DNA of 64,000 bases from Geoglobus sp. UBA235 (GTDB taxonomy: Archaea; Halobacteriota; Archaeoglobi; Archaeoglobales; Archaeoglobaceae). The stretch's first letter is position 1. Each line of letters opens with the position of its first letter. Positions 52,940 through 62,250 of the stretch are shown here, one piece after another. Location: positions 62,001-126,000 of the forward strand of contig DACG01000032.1 in assembly GCA_002494725.1 (NCBI GenBank), read 5' to 3'. Position numbers and translations under genes: made by a program. The notes under the pieces are model-generated. The model searched no databases and had not been told where the DNA came from. It saw only the letters and a list, made by a program, of their open reading frames with translations.

Positions 52940-54439
52940 TCACAGAACATTGAGTTTTCTGAATATTCCTCTTGTTTTCCTGTAATACTCCCTGAAGATT
53001 TCAAGTTTTCTGGCATAGTAACCCTCCATTTCCCTGTCAGGCTCAAAAACTCTTTCAACCCTGAACTTTTTGACAGCGTCCTCAAAACTCTCCCTCTTCA
53101 GACCGACTGATGAGATTACCGCAAGCCCCCTCAGTCCGGCATCTTCAGGCTCAGCAATCCTTTCAATCCTTTTCTGGAGTGCGTCTGCCATAATTTTGCA
53201 GAGGCTGTCATATCTCGCACCTCCACCAACAGCAGTTATTCTATTTGCCTTTACAAACTTTTCAACAATCTCAAATGCCCAGGCAATGTTCAATGCAACA
53301 CCTTCAAAGGCTGCTCTGACCACCTCTTCCTTTCTTGTGGATAGGCTGAGATTCACAAGACTGCCTCTGATGTGGTGATCATCAATAACCGCTCTCTCTC
53401 CGTAAAACCATGGTGTGAAAATGAGATCTGTTTCAGTTTCCATGGCAATATCATCCATCTTCCTGTGATCAGATATTCCAAAATTATATGAAACCCAGTC
53501 TATGGCCCCTCCAGCAACCTCCTGCTCTGCAACCAGAAGGTATTTTCCCGGAATCCCGCTCAGGATCGTACCAACATAATGCCTGACATCTGCCATTCTC
53601 CTGTCAACATGTGCAGCAATCCAGTCACTTGTTCCAATATAAATGTGAATCTCGTCACTTTTTACAGCTCCTGAACCTATTGCAGAGGTGCACATGTCAC
53701 CTGATCCAACCAAAACGGGAACATCACCTTTCAGCCCGATTTCCTTTCTGATCTCAGGCAGAACCTTTCCGGCTATGTCGGTGCTGCTCCTTATTTCAGG
53801 AAATAACTCTGATCCCAGACCATGTCTTTTCATCAGACCATCGTGCCATTCTGCTCTCTTCTTTCTTGTATCTGCAAGCCAGGTCAGATTTGCTTCATCA
53901 TGGCTCATCACAGCGTTCCCAGTCAGTCTGAATAGCAGATAGCCTTTCACATCCAGAAACTTCCATGTTCTGCTGAAGATATCAGGCTCGTTCTCTCTCA
54001 ACCACAGAATCTTTGAAAGAACATCCTTTCCGGTTCTGCTTGGAGCTCCTCCGGTTGCTCTTAGAAACCTCAGAAGCTCTAAGGCGTTGTAGCCTTCAAT
54101 TTTAAGCAAACCGGAAAACAGTTTTCTTGGGTATCCCTTTCCCCTTTCATCAAGCCATATGATGAGATTGCAGAGCTCCTTTCCTTCCCTGTCTACTGGA
54201 ACAAATCCGGCCATGTGAGTCGTCAGGGCTATGCTTTTAACCTCATACCCATCACAGACATCCTTTAACAACCCCAGAACACTCTGAAAAAGTGCATCTG
54301 GATCCTGCTCTGCAAATCCACTTTTTGGATGGATCACTCGGGCAGGGATTGAGGTTTTATCCACAATCCTGTAATCTTCATCACTCACAATTCCAGCTTT
54401 TATTGAAGTGGTCCCAACATCAACAACAGCATGAAGCAT
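52940..54439 (-). CDS. FGGY-family carbohydrate kinase
   Basis: A 499-residue ASKHA-fold sugar kinase: DVGTTSIKAGIV (phosphate 1), catalytic-base region around IIWLDERG, IGTSDW, and the adenosine motif AVGGGARYDSL. It is xylulokinase/glycerol kinase-like; the sugar or polyol is unknown, as no transporter or pathway gene is beside it. Confidence 0.85.
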   Translation of the reverse strand: MLHAVVDVGTTSIKAGIVSDEDYRIVDKTSIPARVIHPKSGFAEQDPDALFQSVLGLLKDVCDGYEVKSIALTTHMAGFVPVDREGKELCNLIIWLDERGKGYPRKLFSGLLKIEGYNALELLRFLRATGGAPSRTGKDVLSKILWLRENEPDIFSRTWKFLDVKGYLLFRLTGNAVMSHDEANLTWLADTRKKRAEWHDGLMKRHGLGSELFPEIRSSTDIAGKVLPEIRKEIGLKGDVPVLVGSGDMCTSAIGSGAVKSDEIHIYIGTSDWIAAHVDRRMADVRHYVGTILSGIPGKYLLVAEQEVAGGAIDWVSYNFGISDHRKMDDIAMETETDLIFTPWFYGERAVIDDHHIRGSLVNLSLSTRKEEVVRAAFEGVALNIAWAFEIVEKFVKANRITAVGGGARYDSLCKIMADALQKRIERIAEPEDAGLRGLAVISSVGLKRESFEDAVKKFRVERVFEPDREMEGYYARKLEIFREYYRKTRGIFRKLNVL

Positions 54440-54614
54440 GTATGTATTTTAGATTTAAAGTTGTTTAATTTTGTCTCTGTTGAAATATAATGATGGATCA
54501 GCTATTTGTTTTTAAGGATGAGTGTTTTTAAGTTATGAGTGCTGTTTGAATAGGGGAGTGGGAATGAAATTTCTGTTGCCGAAGCCATTAAAACATTTGG
54601 AATTCGGATTACAT

Positions 54615-55010
54615 TCATATTACACCAGCCTCAGCTTTTATTCTATTAACGAAATCAGAGCACTTCCCAAGCAGATTCACCATCTCAAGCAACTCGCTCT
54701 CGGAAATTCTGTAGTACTCGTGAACTATAAGATTTCGGAGAAATATCAGGCGTTTGAAGGTTTTGAGTTCATCCTCGCTTGTATATCCTTCATTTTCAAG
54801 GATTTCGAAAAGCTCTCTGTAGGTTGAGGGAAAGCCCAGTTTTTTCTTCGCAACTATGTATTGGGCTAAATCTATGAGGGCGTTGGCAGCCTGAAAACAT
54901 TCCATTGCCAGAGTATTGTAAACGAAGTAATCACGCACATCTTTTGACTTGAGATTTACGGCACCTCTGAGATGTCTCTCAAAACGCAGTATGAGGTCTG
55001 CAAACCTCAT
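54615..55010 (-). CDS. hepT: HepT-like HEPN toxin
   Basis: A 131-residue all-helical HEPN/DUF86 protein with the RX4HxY motif RNLIVHEYY near residue 92. HepT is an RNase-like toxin kept inactive by MntA, which attaches AMP to the HEPN tyrosine. The ATG overlaps the mntA stop (ATGA). Confidence 0.85.
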   Translation of the reverse strand: MRFADLILRFERHLRGAVNLKSKDVRDYFVYNTLAMECFQAANALIDLAQYIVAKKKLGFPSTYRELFEILENEGYTSEDELKTFKRLIFLRNLIVHEYYRISESELLEMVNLLGKCSDFVNRIKAEAGVI

Positions 55011-55378
55011 CCTAGCACCTCTGAGGAGATTCGCCTGTACATCGGAGATGTGTCAAGATATTCCTGCATAACCCAGAACTTTATTTCTGCAAGCTTTTCT
55101 TCATCTCGGACAAAAAGCTCTCTTCCATGCTTGAAGACCTCGAATTTAATGTGTAATGGCAGGCGGTGAAACAGGACGATGTCAATTTCTGGAGATGCCA
55201 GGCTTCCAATATCCGCTTCAGTTTCCGGGGTAGGTTTGTCAAGAATCACGGCGATATCAACATCTGACATGGGGTGCTGATCTCCTTTTGCGTAGGAGCC
55301 GAAGAGGTAGATTGCTACAACATCTGGATGAGCTTTGATGGTTTCAATGACTTTAGAGAGTATATGGTTTAATTTCAT
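55007..55378 (-). CDS. mntA: MntA-like nucleotidyltransferase antitoxin
   Basis: A 123-residue minimal nucleotidyltransferase with the full GSX10DXD site (GSYAKGDQHPMSDVD) and a third acidic residue in EIDIVL. It partners the HepT gene that it overlaps. The site is complete, so the pair looks active. Confidence 0.87.
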   Translation of the reverse strand: MKLNHILSKVIETIKAHPDVVAIYLFGSYAKGDQHPMSDVDIAVILDKPTPETEADIGSLASPEIDIVLFHRLPLHIKFEVFKHGRELFVRDEEKLAEIKFWVMQEYLDTSPMYRRISSEVLG

Positions 55379-55587
55379 ACTGTTTTAACTGCGGTGAAAG
55401 TTAATGTCTTCTTAGGATGCCTACACAACCCTAAACCCAATCGCTCCTCTAACACACCCAATACACAAACAACAGACAATTCGACTCACCGTATGAAGAG
55501 ATGTCAAAAAACCATCTTCAAAGGAAACAGAGCAACATAGGTTTGTAGGAATAAAAGAGGGGATAGGATACTTAAAGAAGGTTATGG
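55379..55587. other. Gap between mntA promoter and truncated DUF1156 gene
   Basis: 209 bases, C/A-rich on the plus strand, with no supported gene. Where the rest of the DUF1156 gene should follow (below 55588) no homologous sequence is visible. Confidence 0.35.
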
Positions 55588-55842
55588 CTACACATTCCTT
55601 TCAAAGTTCAGCCTTAACGGCTTTACATTCTCTGCCTCTTCAACATCCTTTGGAGCAGGAATCAAAGCAGCATAAGCCGTTGCCCTCGAAGCTGCCAATG
55701 GTCGCCTCGCCCACCAGATGTGGAGCGTTGATATGTGCCCGTGCCTTATGTTCTTCTCCCTTGCACTCTCCTCGCTTACCTCCTTAACCGGGAAAGTTTC
55801 TTCGATGAATGAGCATTTTATAGGGAATCCACCATGACCCAT
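55588..55842 (-). pseudogene. N-terminal fragment of a DUF1156 (DNA methylase-like) protein
   Basis: 84 residues matching the start of DUF1156 proteins: FIEETFPVKEVSEESAREKN, then STLHIWWARRPLAASRA. Full-length members are usually about 900 residues with a methylase domain; here the frame ends after residue 84. It overlaps the vapC stop by one base. Probably a leftover of a larger defence or modification gene. Confidence 0.7.
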
Positions 55843-56252
55843 CAGAAAAACCTCCTTAAACCTTCAATCACATCAAAATCTGTATCGCTACTAATTATTG
55901 TTCCATCACAGTATTTCAAGGCAAGAGCGGCATGAATCGCATCTCTCGGCAAAAGCTTATACTTATCAACAAGTTTCTGGGAATCTTCACAAATGGCATA
56001 ATCAACATCCAGAAACTCGAGGAATGGCATTTTGAGCAGGATTTTTCCAGCTTTAATGCTCTCCTCCACTCCAGCAACTTTCCTTACAACATACACAACT
56101 TCATCCCATGTCAGTGCTGAGGTGTATGCATTGAATTCACCATCCGATGCCCTTCTGAGGTATTCCTTTGATTTTTCAGCAATCTCTCCAGAGTAGAGAG
56201 TAGCATAAATGAAAATATTAGAGTCCAGATAGACGTTTTTCAATCTGACCAT
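55842..56252 (-). CDS. vapC: VapC-type PIN-domain toxin
   Basis: A 136-residue PIN nuclease with the acidic residues in place: YLDSNIFIY, TWDEVVYVV, RDAIHAALAL and SSDTDFD. VapC toxins cut tRNA or rRNA. It overlaps vapB by 35 bases on the same strand. Confidence 0.85.
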   Translation of the reverse strand: MVRLKNVYLDSNIFIYATLYSGEIAEKSKEYLRRASDGEFNAYTSALTWDEVVYVVRKVAGVEESIKAGKILLKMPFLEFLDVDYAICEDSQKLVDKYKLLPRDAIHAALALKYCDGTIISSDTDFDVIEGLRRFF

Positions 56253-56478
56253 GGTACAGCCTCTTCAATTCAGCAGGTTCTGGAGCTTCAAGTTTTTTCT
56301 TAACAACTGAAGTCAGCTCTTCCACATAATCTCTTCCGCTTTTTTCCGGTCTCATGACAATCTCATCACCTTTAATTTCAAAGACAACCTTTTCGCCTTC
56401 TTTCAAACCAAACTTTTCCCGGATTTCTTTCGGGATTGTAACCTGTCCCTTTTTGCCAACGATTCTTGTTCTTACCAT
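56218..56478 (-). CDS. vapB: VapB-type AbrB-domain antitoxin
   Basis: 86 residues: N-terminal swapped-hairpin DNA-binding domain (GKKGQVTIPKEIREKFGL, EGEKVVFEI) and a C-terminal helix for toxin binding. It likely represses its own promoter, whose AT-rich sequence precedes ATG 56478. Confidence 0.87.
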   Translation of the reverse strand: MVRTRIVGKKGQVTIPKEIREKFGLKEGEKVVFEIKGDEIVMRPEKSGRDYVEELTSVVKKKLEAPEPAELKRLYHGQIEKRLSGL

Positions 56479-56688
56479 CAGGTATGAATTTTGATTTGAA
56501 GGTTAAAAAATTTGCCATTATAGATTTCCCCCGAACCGATGAGCCTAAGAATGTACTTCTTTGTCGACTGTCTGGGATCACTTTTTTATTTCACCAAGTT
56601 TCATGTCTATCGTAAACTCACACTCTGATATAACCTTAAAATTTTATTATACGAAACTCTTATTTTGTTTTACTTTTTTAAGAGTCTT

Positions 56689-58132
56689 ATGGAGCTTGAA
56701 GGAATTTGGTGGCTACCTGAAAAGCCAGAGCATAAAGTAGAAGGTACACTTAAGATATATGATAACCATTCGTCGTTGCTGGAATTGAAAGATTTCTTAA
56801 TTGAGTCAGAGTTAGAAGATCTTTTAGTTGAGGATGACAAACTGGAAACGATACCAGTAATACATGGTGTTATATTTGAAAGCGGTGGTAAGGGAGTAAC
56901 ACTTCTTGAATGCTTAAGAAGTGGAGTTAAGTATGATGATTTAATGGAATATGAAGTAACACGAAAAGAGCAAGAGATAAAACCTTTAGTTGCAATAGTT
57001 GGTAAACACATTAAATCACTGCTATCTGAGCTTAAAATTAAGAAAATAATGTTGAGAATTCCAGAATTAGATTTTTGGTTTCCACGTAATAGCTGTAGCG
57101 ATTTAATAAAGTTTAACGGGGGAACGTTAAAAATTACAGTTGGTGAGAAACAAATTTTTTGCGAAGAACTAAATGGCTTTGTATTTAAGATAATATGCTC
57201 TGTAAGTCATTCTATCAATCAAAAAGGTGCGAGCTATACTTTAAAACACGTAAAAATCGAGCCTTATATCGTATTGGAGTTTAAAGATGCCAAAAATCTA
57301 AAAGACTGCTATGATCTATTACATAAACTAATTAGTCTATTTGCCCTAGCTGTTTTAGATAAAGTTCACATATCCGAAATCATCTGTACATCAGCAGATG
57401 ATTCATTAGAGAGCTTTAAAGTCTACATCCCAAGGAGGTACTGCAAAATTTCGGCAGAACCTAAGTTTATCCCTCCAGATCATATTCTATTTGATTTTGA
57501 CCAGTTTAAAAACCGTATTTGTATCAGAAATTGGCTATCGATGTACGAAAGATTGAAGTTACTGTGTGAGTATTACTTATCAACAATAACAAATGAAAAC
57601 CTACCTATAGATTACAAATTCCTAAATTTAGTCATAGCTTTGGAGTTTTATCATAGATATTCGGGGAGATTTGAACAACACAAAATTGAGCCAGATAAGT
57701 GGTCTAAGATTAAAGAACAAATAACAGCATTCTTACTGGATGAGTTAAAAATGAAGTCTGAAATTACCGAAGAAGAAGTAAAGCATATAAATCAAAAAAT
57801 AAAGTTTGTTTACGAAAAAAAGTCTTCGACGTCGTTTACTTGAAATTATAAGGTATTTAGAGGTTGGAGAGGTGATGTTTTATAACAGTAGAGAACGGAA
57901 CAAATTTATACATACTGTTACTCAAATTAGAGATCGACTTGCACATGGACTTTATGGCGATGAGGCATTTAATTATAACTATGAAACGCTGTTATCTTTA
58001 ACTAACAAGCTTAAGATTATTGTAGAGAGTGCAATACTACACGAACTCGGATTTGATAAAAAGGTAATAGACAATTTTGTTGAGAGGAGGTCAAGAGAGT
58101 CATCGGAATGGGAGTTAATTACCTTCTGGTAA
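56689..58132 (+). pseudogene. ApeA-like HEPN anti-phage protein, split by a frameshift
   Basis: First part (56689-57843): N-terminal domain of ApeA type (LEGIWWLPEKPEHKVEGTL) and a long middle region. Second part, in the +1 frame to 58132: HEPN domain with catalytic RX4H motif IRDRLAHGLYG. The frames meet at a run of seven A (about 57816-57822); removal of one A gives a continuous protein of about 480 residues. ApeA is an abortive-infection nuclease. AT-rich codon use differs from its neighbours, suggesting transfer. Mutation, phase variation or a sequencing error are all possible. Confidence 0.65.
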
Positions 58133-58148
58133 GTTAAGGTAAATGGCA

Positions 58149-58472
58149 TCATAAGTACTTTAGACCTTCTCCACCCCTCCCTTTCAACTTCCATTCATTA
58201 ACCGGAACAATAAACCTTACAGCCTCAACCTTCTCAACAACCTCAAGCTTCTCTGCAGGGTTGTTTATGATATAGAGCGTCGGATTTATCGCAGCATTTT
58301 CGACAATATAACGCCAGTACTGCTCTTTGAATCTCTTGGCCTTAAACCACTCGTTAGGAGTTAATGTGATATCACCCGTTGTTGCTCTCGCCTTCACTTC
58401 AATGTACCTGACTTCACCATCCTTTCCTTTTGAACGAATATCATATCCCAGATTCTCCTTGGATACATCCTG
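58149..58472 (-). pseudogene. DUF3883 C-terminal fragment
   Basis: An open frame of 107 codons without a proper start, bounded by TAG at 58473-58475. It has ENLGYDIRSKG, RYIEVKARATTGDITLTPNEW and KRFKEQYWRYIVEN, the DUF3883 domain found at the C terminus of defence helicases and restriction-type proteins. The rest of the gene is gone. Same strand as the DUF1156 fragment. Confidence 0.65.
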
Positions 58473-58652
58473 CTATAATCCTGACAGGCACAGACACCCA
58501 GACCTGCTCCTGAGGCAGGGGTGTACAATGCAGACGTGAGGAAGGAAACGAAGTATCTCGCAAAGAGAATTATCATGCCTGTTCGAACCATTTCAGGACA
58601 GATTTGATATCATAATTTCTGAGCTGAGGTATTCTGGTGTAGAAGACAGACT

Positions 58653-59921
58653 TCATCTGAAAAGCTCCTCAGGAATTCTCTGTTTTGCAACAAGGTCTGC
58701 AATCGATTCAGGCTCCCTAGTCACATAAAACCTTGAACCATCCACCATAACCTCCGCACATCTCGGCCTTCCGTTGTACTGGCTGCCCATAACAAACCCG
58801 TAAGCTCCAGCATCAAATATGGCTATGTAATCTCCCCTCTTAATTTCTGGAAGCTTTCTGTCTTTTGCCATTATGTCTCCGGACTCACATATAGGGCCAG
58901 CTACTGTGTAAAATTCTTCTGCTTCACTGTCCATCTTGTTTGCGACAGCAACTCTATGATAGGCCTCATACATCGCTGGCCTTAGCAATGTGTTGAAGCC
59001 AGCATCCACAGCAGCAAAACTGTAATGACTCCTCTTAACCGAGTTGACCTTTGTGATCAGAACTGTAGTATTTGCAACCAAGCTTCTTCCAGGTTCAATC
59101 CACAGCTCAGGCTTTGAGTCTACCCTCTCCATACCTTCCTCAAATGCTTTCTTTATCGAGTCTGCAAAAATTTCAAATCTGCATTTTCCATCGGTCTGGT
59201 AGTCTATTCCAAAGCCACCACCCATGTCAAGAAACTCAATTTCAATTCCGATTTTCTCAAGCTCAGCAGTTATCTGGAACATTTTTTCTATTTCCTCCAC
59301 AAAGGGGTCCGGATTCAGTATCTGACTTCCGATGTGGCAGTGAATTCCTGCTGGAATTACATTTGGAAGTTCAAGGACAGTTTCGTAGGCATCAGGAACG
59401 TTTTCAGATGGTATCCCAAACTTTGACGTTCTCAAGCCAGTTGCAATCTTGGGATGGGTTTCGGGACTTATGTCAGGATTAACCCTGAACGCTATCTTTA
59501 CCTCCTCACCCTCCTGGGCAGCAATTTTGGATATTGCGTAAAGCTCATCCATGCTGTCAACGCTGAACTTCACACCGGCCCTTATTCCCGCCCTTATCTC
59601 GTCATCGCTCTTGGAGTTTCCGTTGAACAGTATTTTTTCGCTATCAAATCCTGAAAGCAGGGCGAGATAGAGCTCACCAATGCTGAAGACATCTGCACCA
59701 AACTCCTCTTTTGCAAAAATCCTCATTAATGTGAGGTTGTTGTTTGCCTTTACAGCATACAGGGGAAATGCAAAGTCGAAATTTCTTTTCAGATCATTTA
59801 TGTTCTCCTCAACCAGCCTCTTTGAGGTAACATAGACCGGAGTACCTGTCTCCTTCACTATCTCCCTGAAATCCACATCTTCGATATGAAGAATGCCGTT
59901 TTCACTCCTGAACAATTTCAA
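58653..59921 (-). CDS. lysA: Diaminopimelate decarboxylase
   Basis: About 422 residues. PLP-dependent alanine-racemase-fold enzyme for the last step of lysine synthesis. PLP lysine in YAVKANNNLTLM (near residue 55), HCHIGSQ, EPGRSLVANT, and the active-site cysteine GPICESGD. The start is probably TTG 59921 behind GGAGG inside the end of dapL; a longer frame begins at 59939. Coupled to dapL. Confidence 0.92.
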   Translation of the reverse strand: MKLFRSENGILHIEDVDFREIVKETGTPVYVTSKRLVEENINDLKRNFDFAFPLYAVKANNNLTLMRIFAKEEFGADVFSIGELYLALLSGFDSEKILFNGNSKSDDEIRAGIRAGVKFSVDSMDELYAISKIAAQEGEEVKIAFRVNPDISPETHPKIATGLRTSKFGIPSENVPDAYETVLELPNVIPAGIHCHIGSQILNPDPFVEEIEKMFQITAELEKIGIEIEFLDMGGGFGIDYQTDGKCRFEIFADSIKKAFEEGMERVDSKPELWIEPGRSLVANTTVLITKVNSVKRSHYSFAAVDAGFNTLLRPAMYEAYHRVAVANKMDSEAEEFYTVAGPICESGDIMAKDRKLPEIKRGDYIAIFDAGAYGFVMGSQYNGRPRCAEVMVDGSRFYVTREPESIADLVAKQRIPEELFR

Positions 59922-61062
59922 GCCCCTCCATCCTCCCAAGAGCTTCTCTTATAACCGATACATCTCTCGTCAGGGCAAACCTCACATACCTCTCCCCGCT
60001 CTTTCCAAATCCAACTCCAGGGGTGACAAGAACTCCAGCCTCATCAAGCAGTTTTCTGGCAAACTCTATGCTTGAGCCCCCAACCTTCAACCACACGTAA
60101 AATGTGGCTTTTGGTCTTTCCACATCAAAACCAAGTTTTTCAAGACCATCAACAAGAGTGTCTCTCCTTTCCTTATACACTTCATTATTCTGCTCAATCA
60201 CAGAGTCGTCACCATTTAACGCAGCAATTGCCGCATCCTGTATCGCATTGAAAACTCCACTGTCAACATTTGTCTTAACTTTCAACAGTCCGTCAACAGC
60301 TTCCTCGTTTCCCAGGGCGTATGCAATCCTCCATCCTGTCATGTTGTAGGTTTTGCTTAAAGAGCCGAACTCAATCACACATTCGAATGCTCTGTCATAC
60401 TCAAGGAAGCTTCTTGGCCTATAATTGAATGCGATCTCGCTGTAGGCTGCATCATGTGCGAGAATTATTTTATTGTCAATACAGAAGTCAACGGCCTCCT
60501 TTATGAAATCCATCTCTGCAACCGCGGTGGTTGGGTTGTTCGGGTAGTTGAGAAACATAATTTTTGCCTTTCTCGCAACATCATCAGGGATGGAATCAAG
60601 ATCAGGTAGAAAATCTTTTTCCTCCTTTAAAGGGAGTTCGTAAGGAATTCCTCCTGCGAATACTGCTGAAGAATGATAGACAGGATAGCCCGGCTCTGTG
60701 TAAAGAACGTAATCACCCTCTTCAACAAAAGCAAGTGGCAAATGAGCTATACCTTCCTTTGAACCGATAAGGGCTATTATTTTTTCAGGTTCAACATCAA
60801 CGCCTTTCCTTCGCCTGTAGAATTCAGATACAGCCTCTCTGAACTCGATCTTCCCTGCATAGCTCGGGTACTTCTGATTGTCAACCTTCTCAACTGCTCT
60901 CTGCATCTCCTCAACAACATGCTTTGGAGTGGGCAGATCCGGATCTCCAACACCGAAATCTATAACTCTAACACCCTCTTTCTCCTTCTTTGCCTTCATC
61001 CCATCGAGCTCAGCAAAAAGGTATGGCGGGAGTTTTCTGAGTCTACCAGCTAACTCAAACAC
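59902..61062 (-). CDS. dapL: LL-diaminopimelate aminotransferase
   Basis: A 386-residue class I aminotransferase that converts tetrahydrodipicolinate directly to LL-diaminopimelate. Motifs: GVGDPDLPTP, NYPNNPTTAVA, PLP lysine in FGSLSKTYNMTGWR, NVDSGVFNAIQ. Overlap with lysA and the presence of dapF support this over a general aminotransferase. Confidence 0.87.
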   Translation of the reverse strand: MFELAGRLRKLPPYLFAELDGMKAKKEKEGVRVIDFGVGDPDLPTPKHVVEEMQRAVEKVDNQKYPSYAGKIEFREAVSEFYRRRKGVDVEPEKIIALIGSKEGIAHLPLAFVEEGDYVLYTEPGYPVYHSSAVFAGGIPYELPLKEEKDFLPDLDSIPDDVARKAKIMFLNYPNNPTTAVAEMDFIKEAVDFCIDNKIILAHDAAYSEIAFNYRPRSFLEYDRAFECVIEFGSLSKTYNMTGWRIAYALGNEEAVDGLLKVKTNVDSGVFNAIQDAAIAALNGDDSVIEQNNEVYKERRDTLVDGLEKLGFDVERPKATFYVWLKVGGSSIEFARKLLDEAGVLVTPGVGFGKSGERYVRFALTRDVSVIREALGRMEGLEIVQE

Positions 61063-61113
61063 CTGAACACCTCCTGAATAAACAGGCAGAGGAGGATTTA
61101 TAAAAGGTTTGTT

Positions 61114-62241
61114 TTATCTCTCGTCAATTGGAACATACTTCCTGTTTGTCTCACCAACATACTTCGCCCTTGGCCTTATGAGTGTGTTTGTCTCGTACTG
61201 CTCTATTATGTGTGCAGTCCATCCGGCAATCCTGCCTATGGCAAAGATGTTAACAAACAGATCGTCAGGAATTCCAAGGTTTGCATACACGCTTGCCGAA
61301 TAGAAATCTACATTTGGCAGAAGGTTTTTGTACTTTTTCACAGCCTCCTCTATTGCAACGCTTATTTCAAACCACTTTGAGTCCTTCTCTTTTGAGAGCT
61401 TCTCAGCAAGTCTCTTCAGCTCAACAGTTCTCGGATCCATCACAGATCTATAGACTCTGTGACCGAATCCCATTATCCTCTCTCCTCTCTCTATTTTCTC
61501 CCTGACATACTGATCGGCTCTCCATGGCAAGGCCACTTCTCTCAGCATCTCCATGACTCTCTGAGCTGCTCCACCATGCAAGGGCCCTATGAGCGTTCCT
61601 GTTGCAGCCACAACGCATGCATACATGTCTGCAAGGGTTGAGGCAGCAACTCTCGCAGCAAAGGTTGAGGCGTTGAACTCATGATCAGCATGCAGTATGA
61701 AATCGAGATCCATTGCCCTAACCATTGTTTCGGTGGGCTCCTCACCGTGGAGCATGTAGAGGAAATTGGCAGAATGAGTTAAATTGTCATCTGGATGGAC
61801 GAGTTTTTCACCCATCCTTATTCTGTGGAAGTAGGCAACAATTGTTGGGAACTTTGCAATCAGATTTTTTGCCTTTTCAATGCTTATCTCATGGCTTGTG
61901 TAGGATATGTTCCTGTCCATTGTTCCGAGATAGCTTACTGCTGTTCTCAAAGCAACCATCGGATGGCTGAATGGAGAGAGATGGGTTAAAAGTCCCACAA
62001 CCTGAGGTGGAAGCTCCCTTCTTTCTTTGAGCTCCTCTGAAAATAACTCAAGCTCAGATCTTGATGGAAGCTCTCCGTAGAGGAGAAGATAGGCAACCTC
62101 CTCATAGCTGGAGTGTTTCGCAAGATCGTGAATGTTGTAACCCCGATACTCCAGTATGGCCTCCTCACCAGAGAGTTCTATTCTGGAAATTGAGGATTCT
62201 GAGGCTATTACATCCTTGAGTCCATCAATCACTTCACCCAT
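61114..62241 (-). CDS. Citrate synthase
   Basis: About 375 residues, the short archaeal/Gram-positive type. Catalytic residues are present: His in LHADHEFNAST, His in GPLHGGAAQ and Asp in NVDFYSASVY; RIAGWTAHI near the end binds CoA. ATG 62241 follows AGGTGG; a GTG nine bases upstream is less likely. It could also act on methylcitrate. Ten bases after AMP phosphorylase. Confidence 0.92.
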   Translation of the reverse strand: MGEVIDGLKDVIASESSISRIELSGEEAILEYRGYNIHDLAKHSSYEEVAYLLLYGELPSRSELELFSEELKERRELPPQVVGLLTHLSPFSHPMVALRTAVSYLGTMDRNISYTSHEISIEKAKNLIAKFPTIVAYFHRIRMGEKLVHPDDNLTHSANFLYMLHGEEPTETMVRAMDLDFILHADHEFNASTFAARVAASTLADMYACVVAATGTLIGPLHGGAAQRVMEMLREVALPWRADQYVREKIERGERIMGFGHRVYRSVMDPRTVELKRLAEKLSKEKDSKWFEISVAIEEAVKKYKNLLPNVDFYSASVYANLGIPDDLFVNIFAIGRIAGWTAHIIEQYETNTLIRPRAKYVGETNRKYVPIDER

Positions 62242-62250
62242 TTTAACCAC

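Noticed and set aside
57815..57823. A AAA AAG heptamer in the ApeA-like gene as a programmed -1 frameshift site
   Set aside because: The downstream HEPN frame is +1 relative to the first frame; a -1 slip would not enter it.
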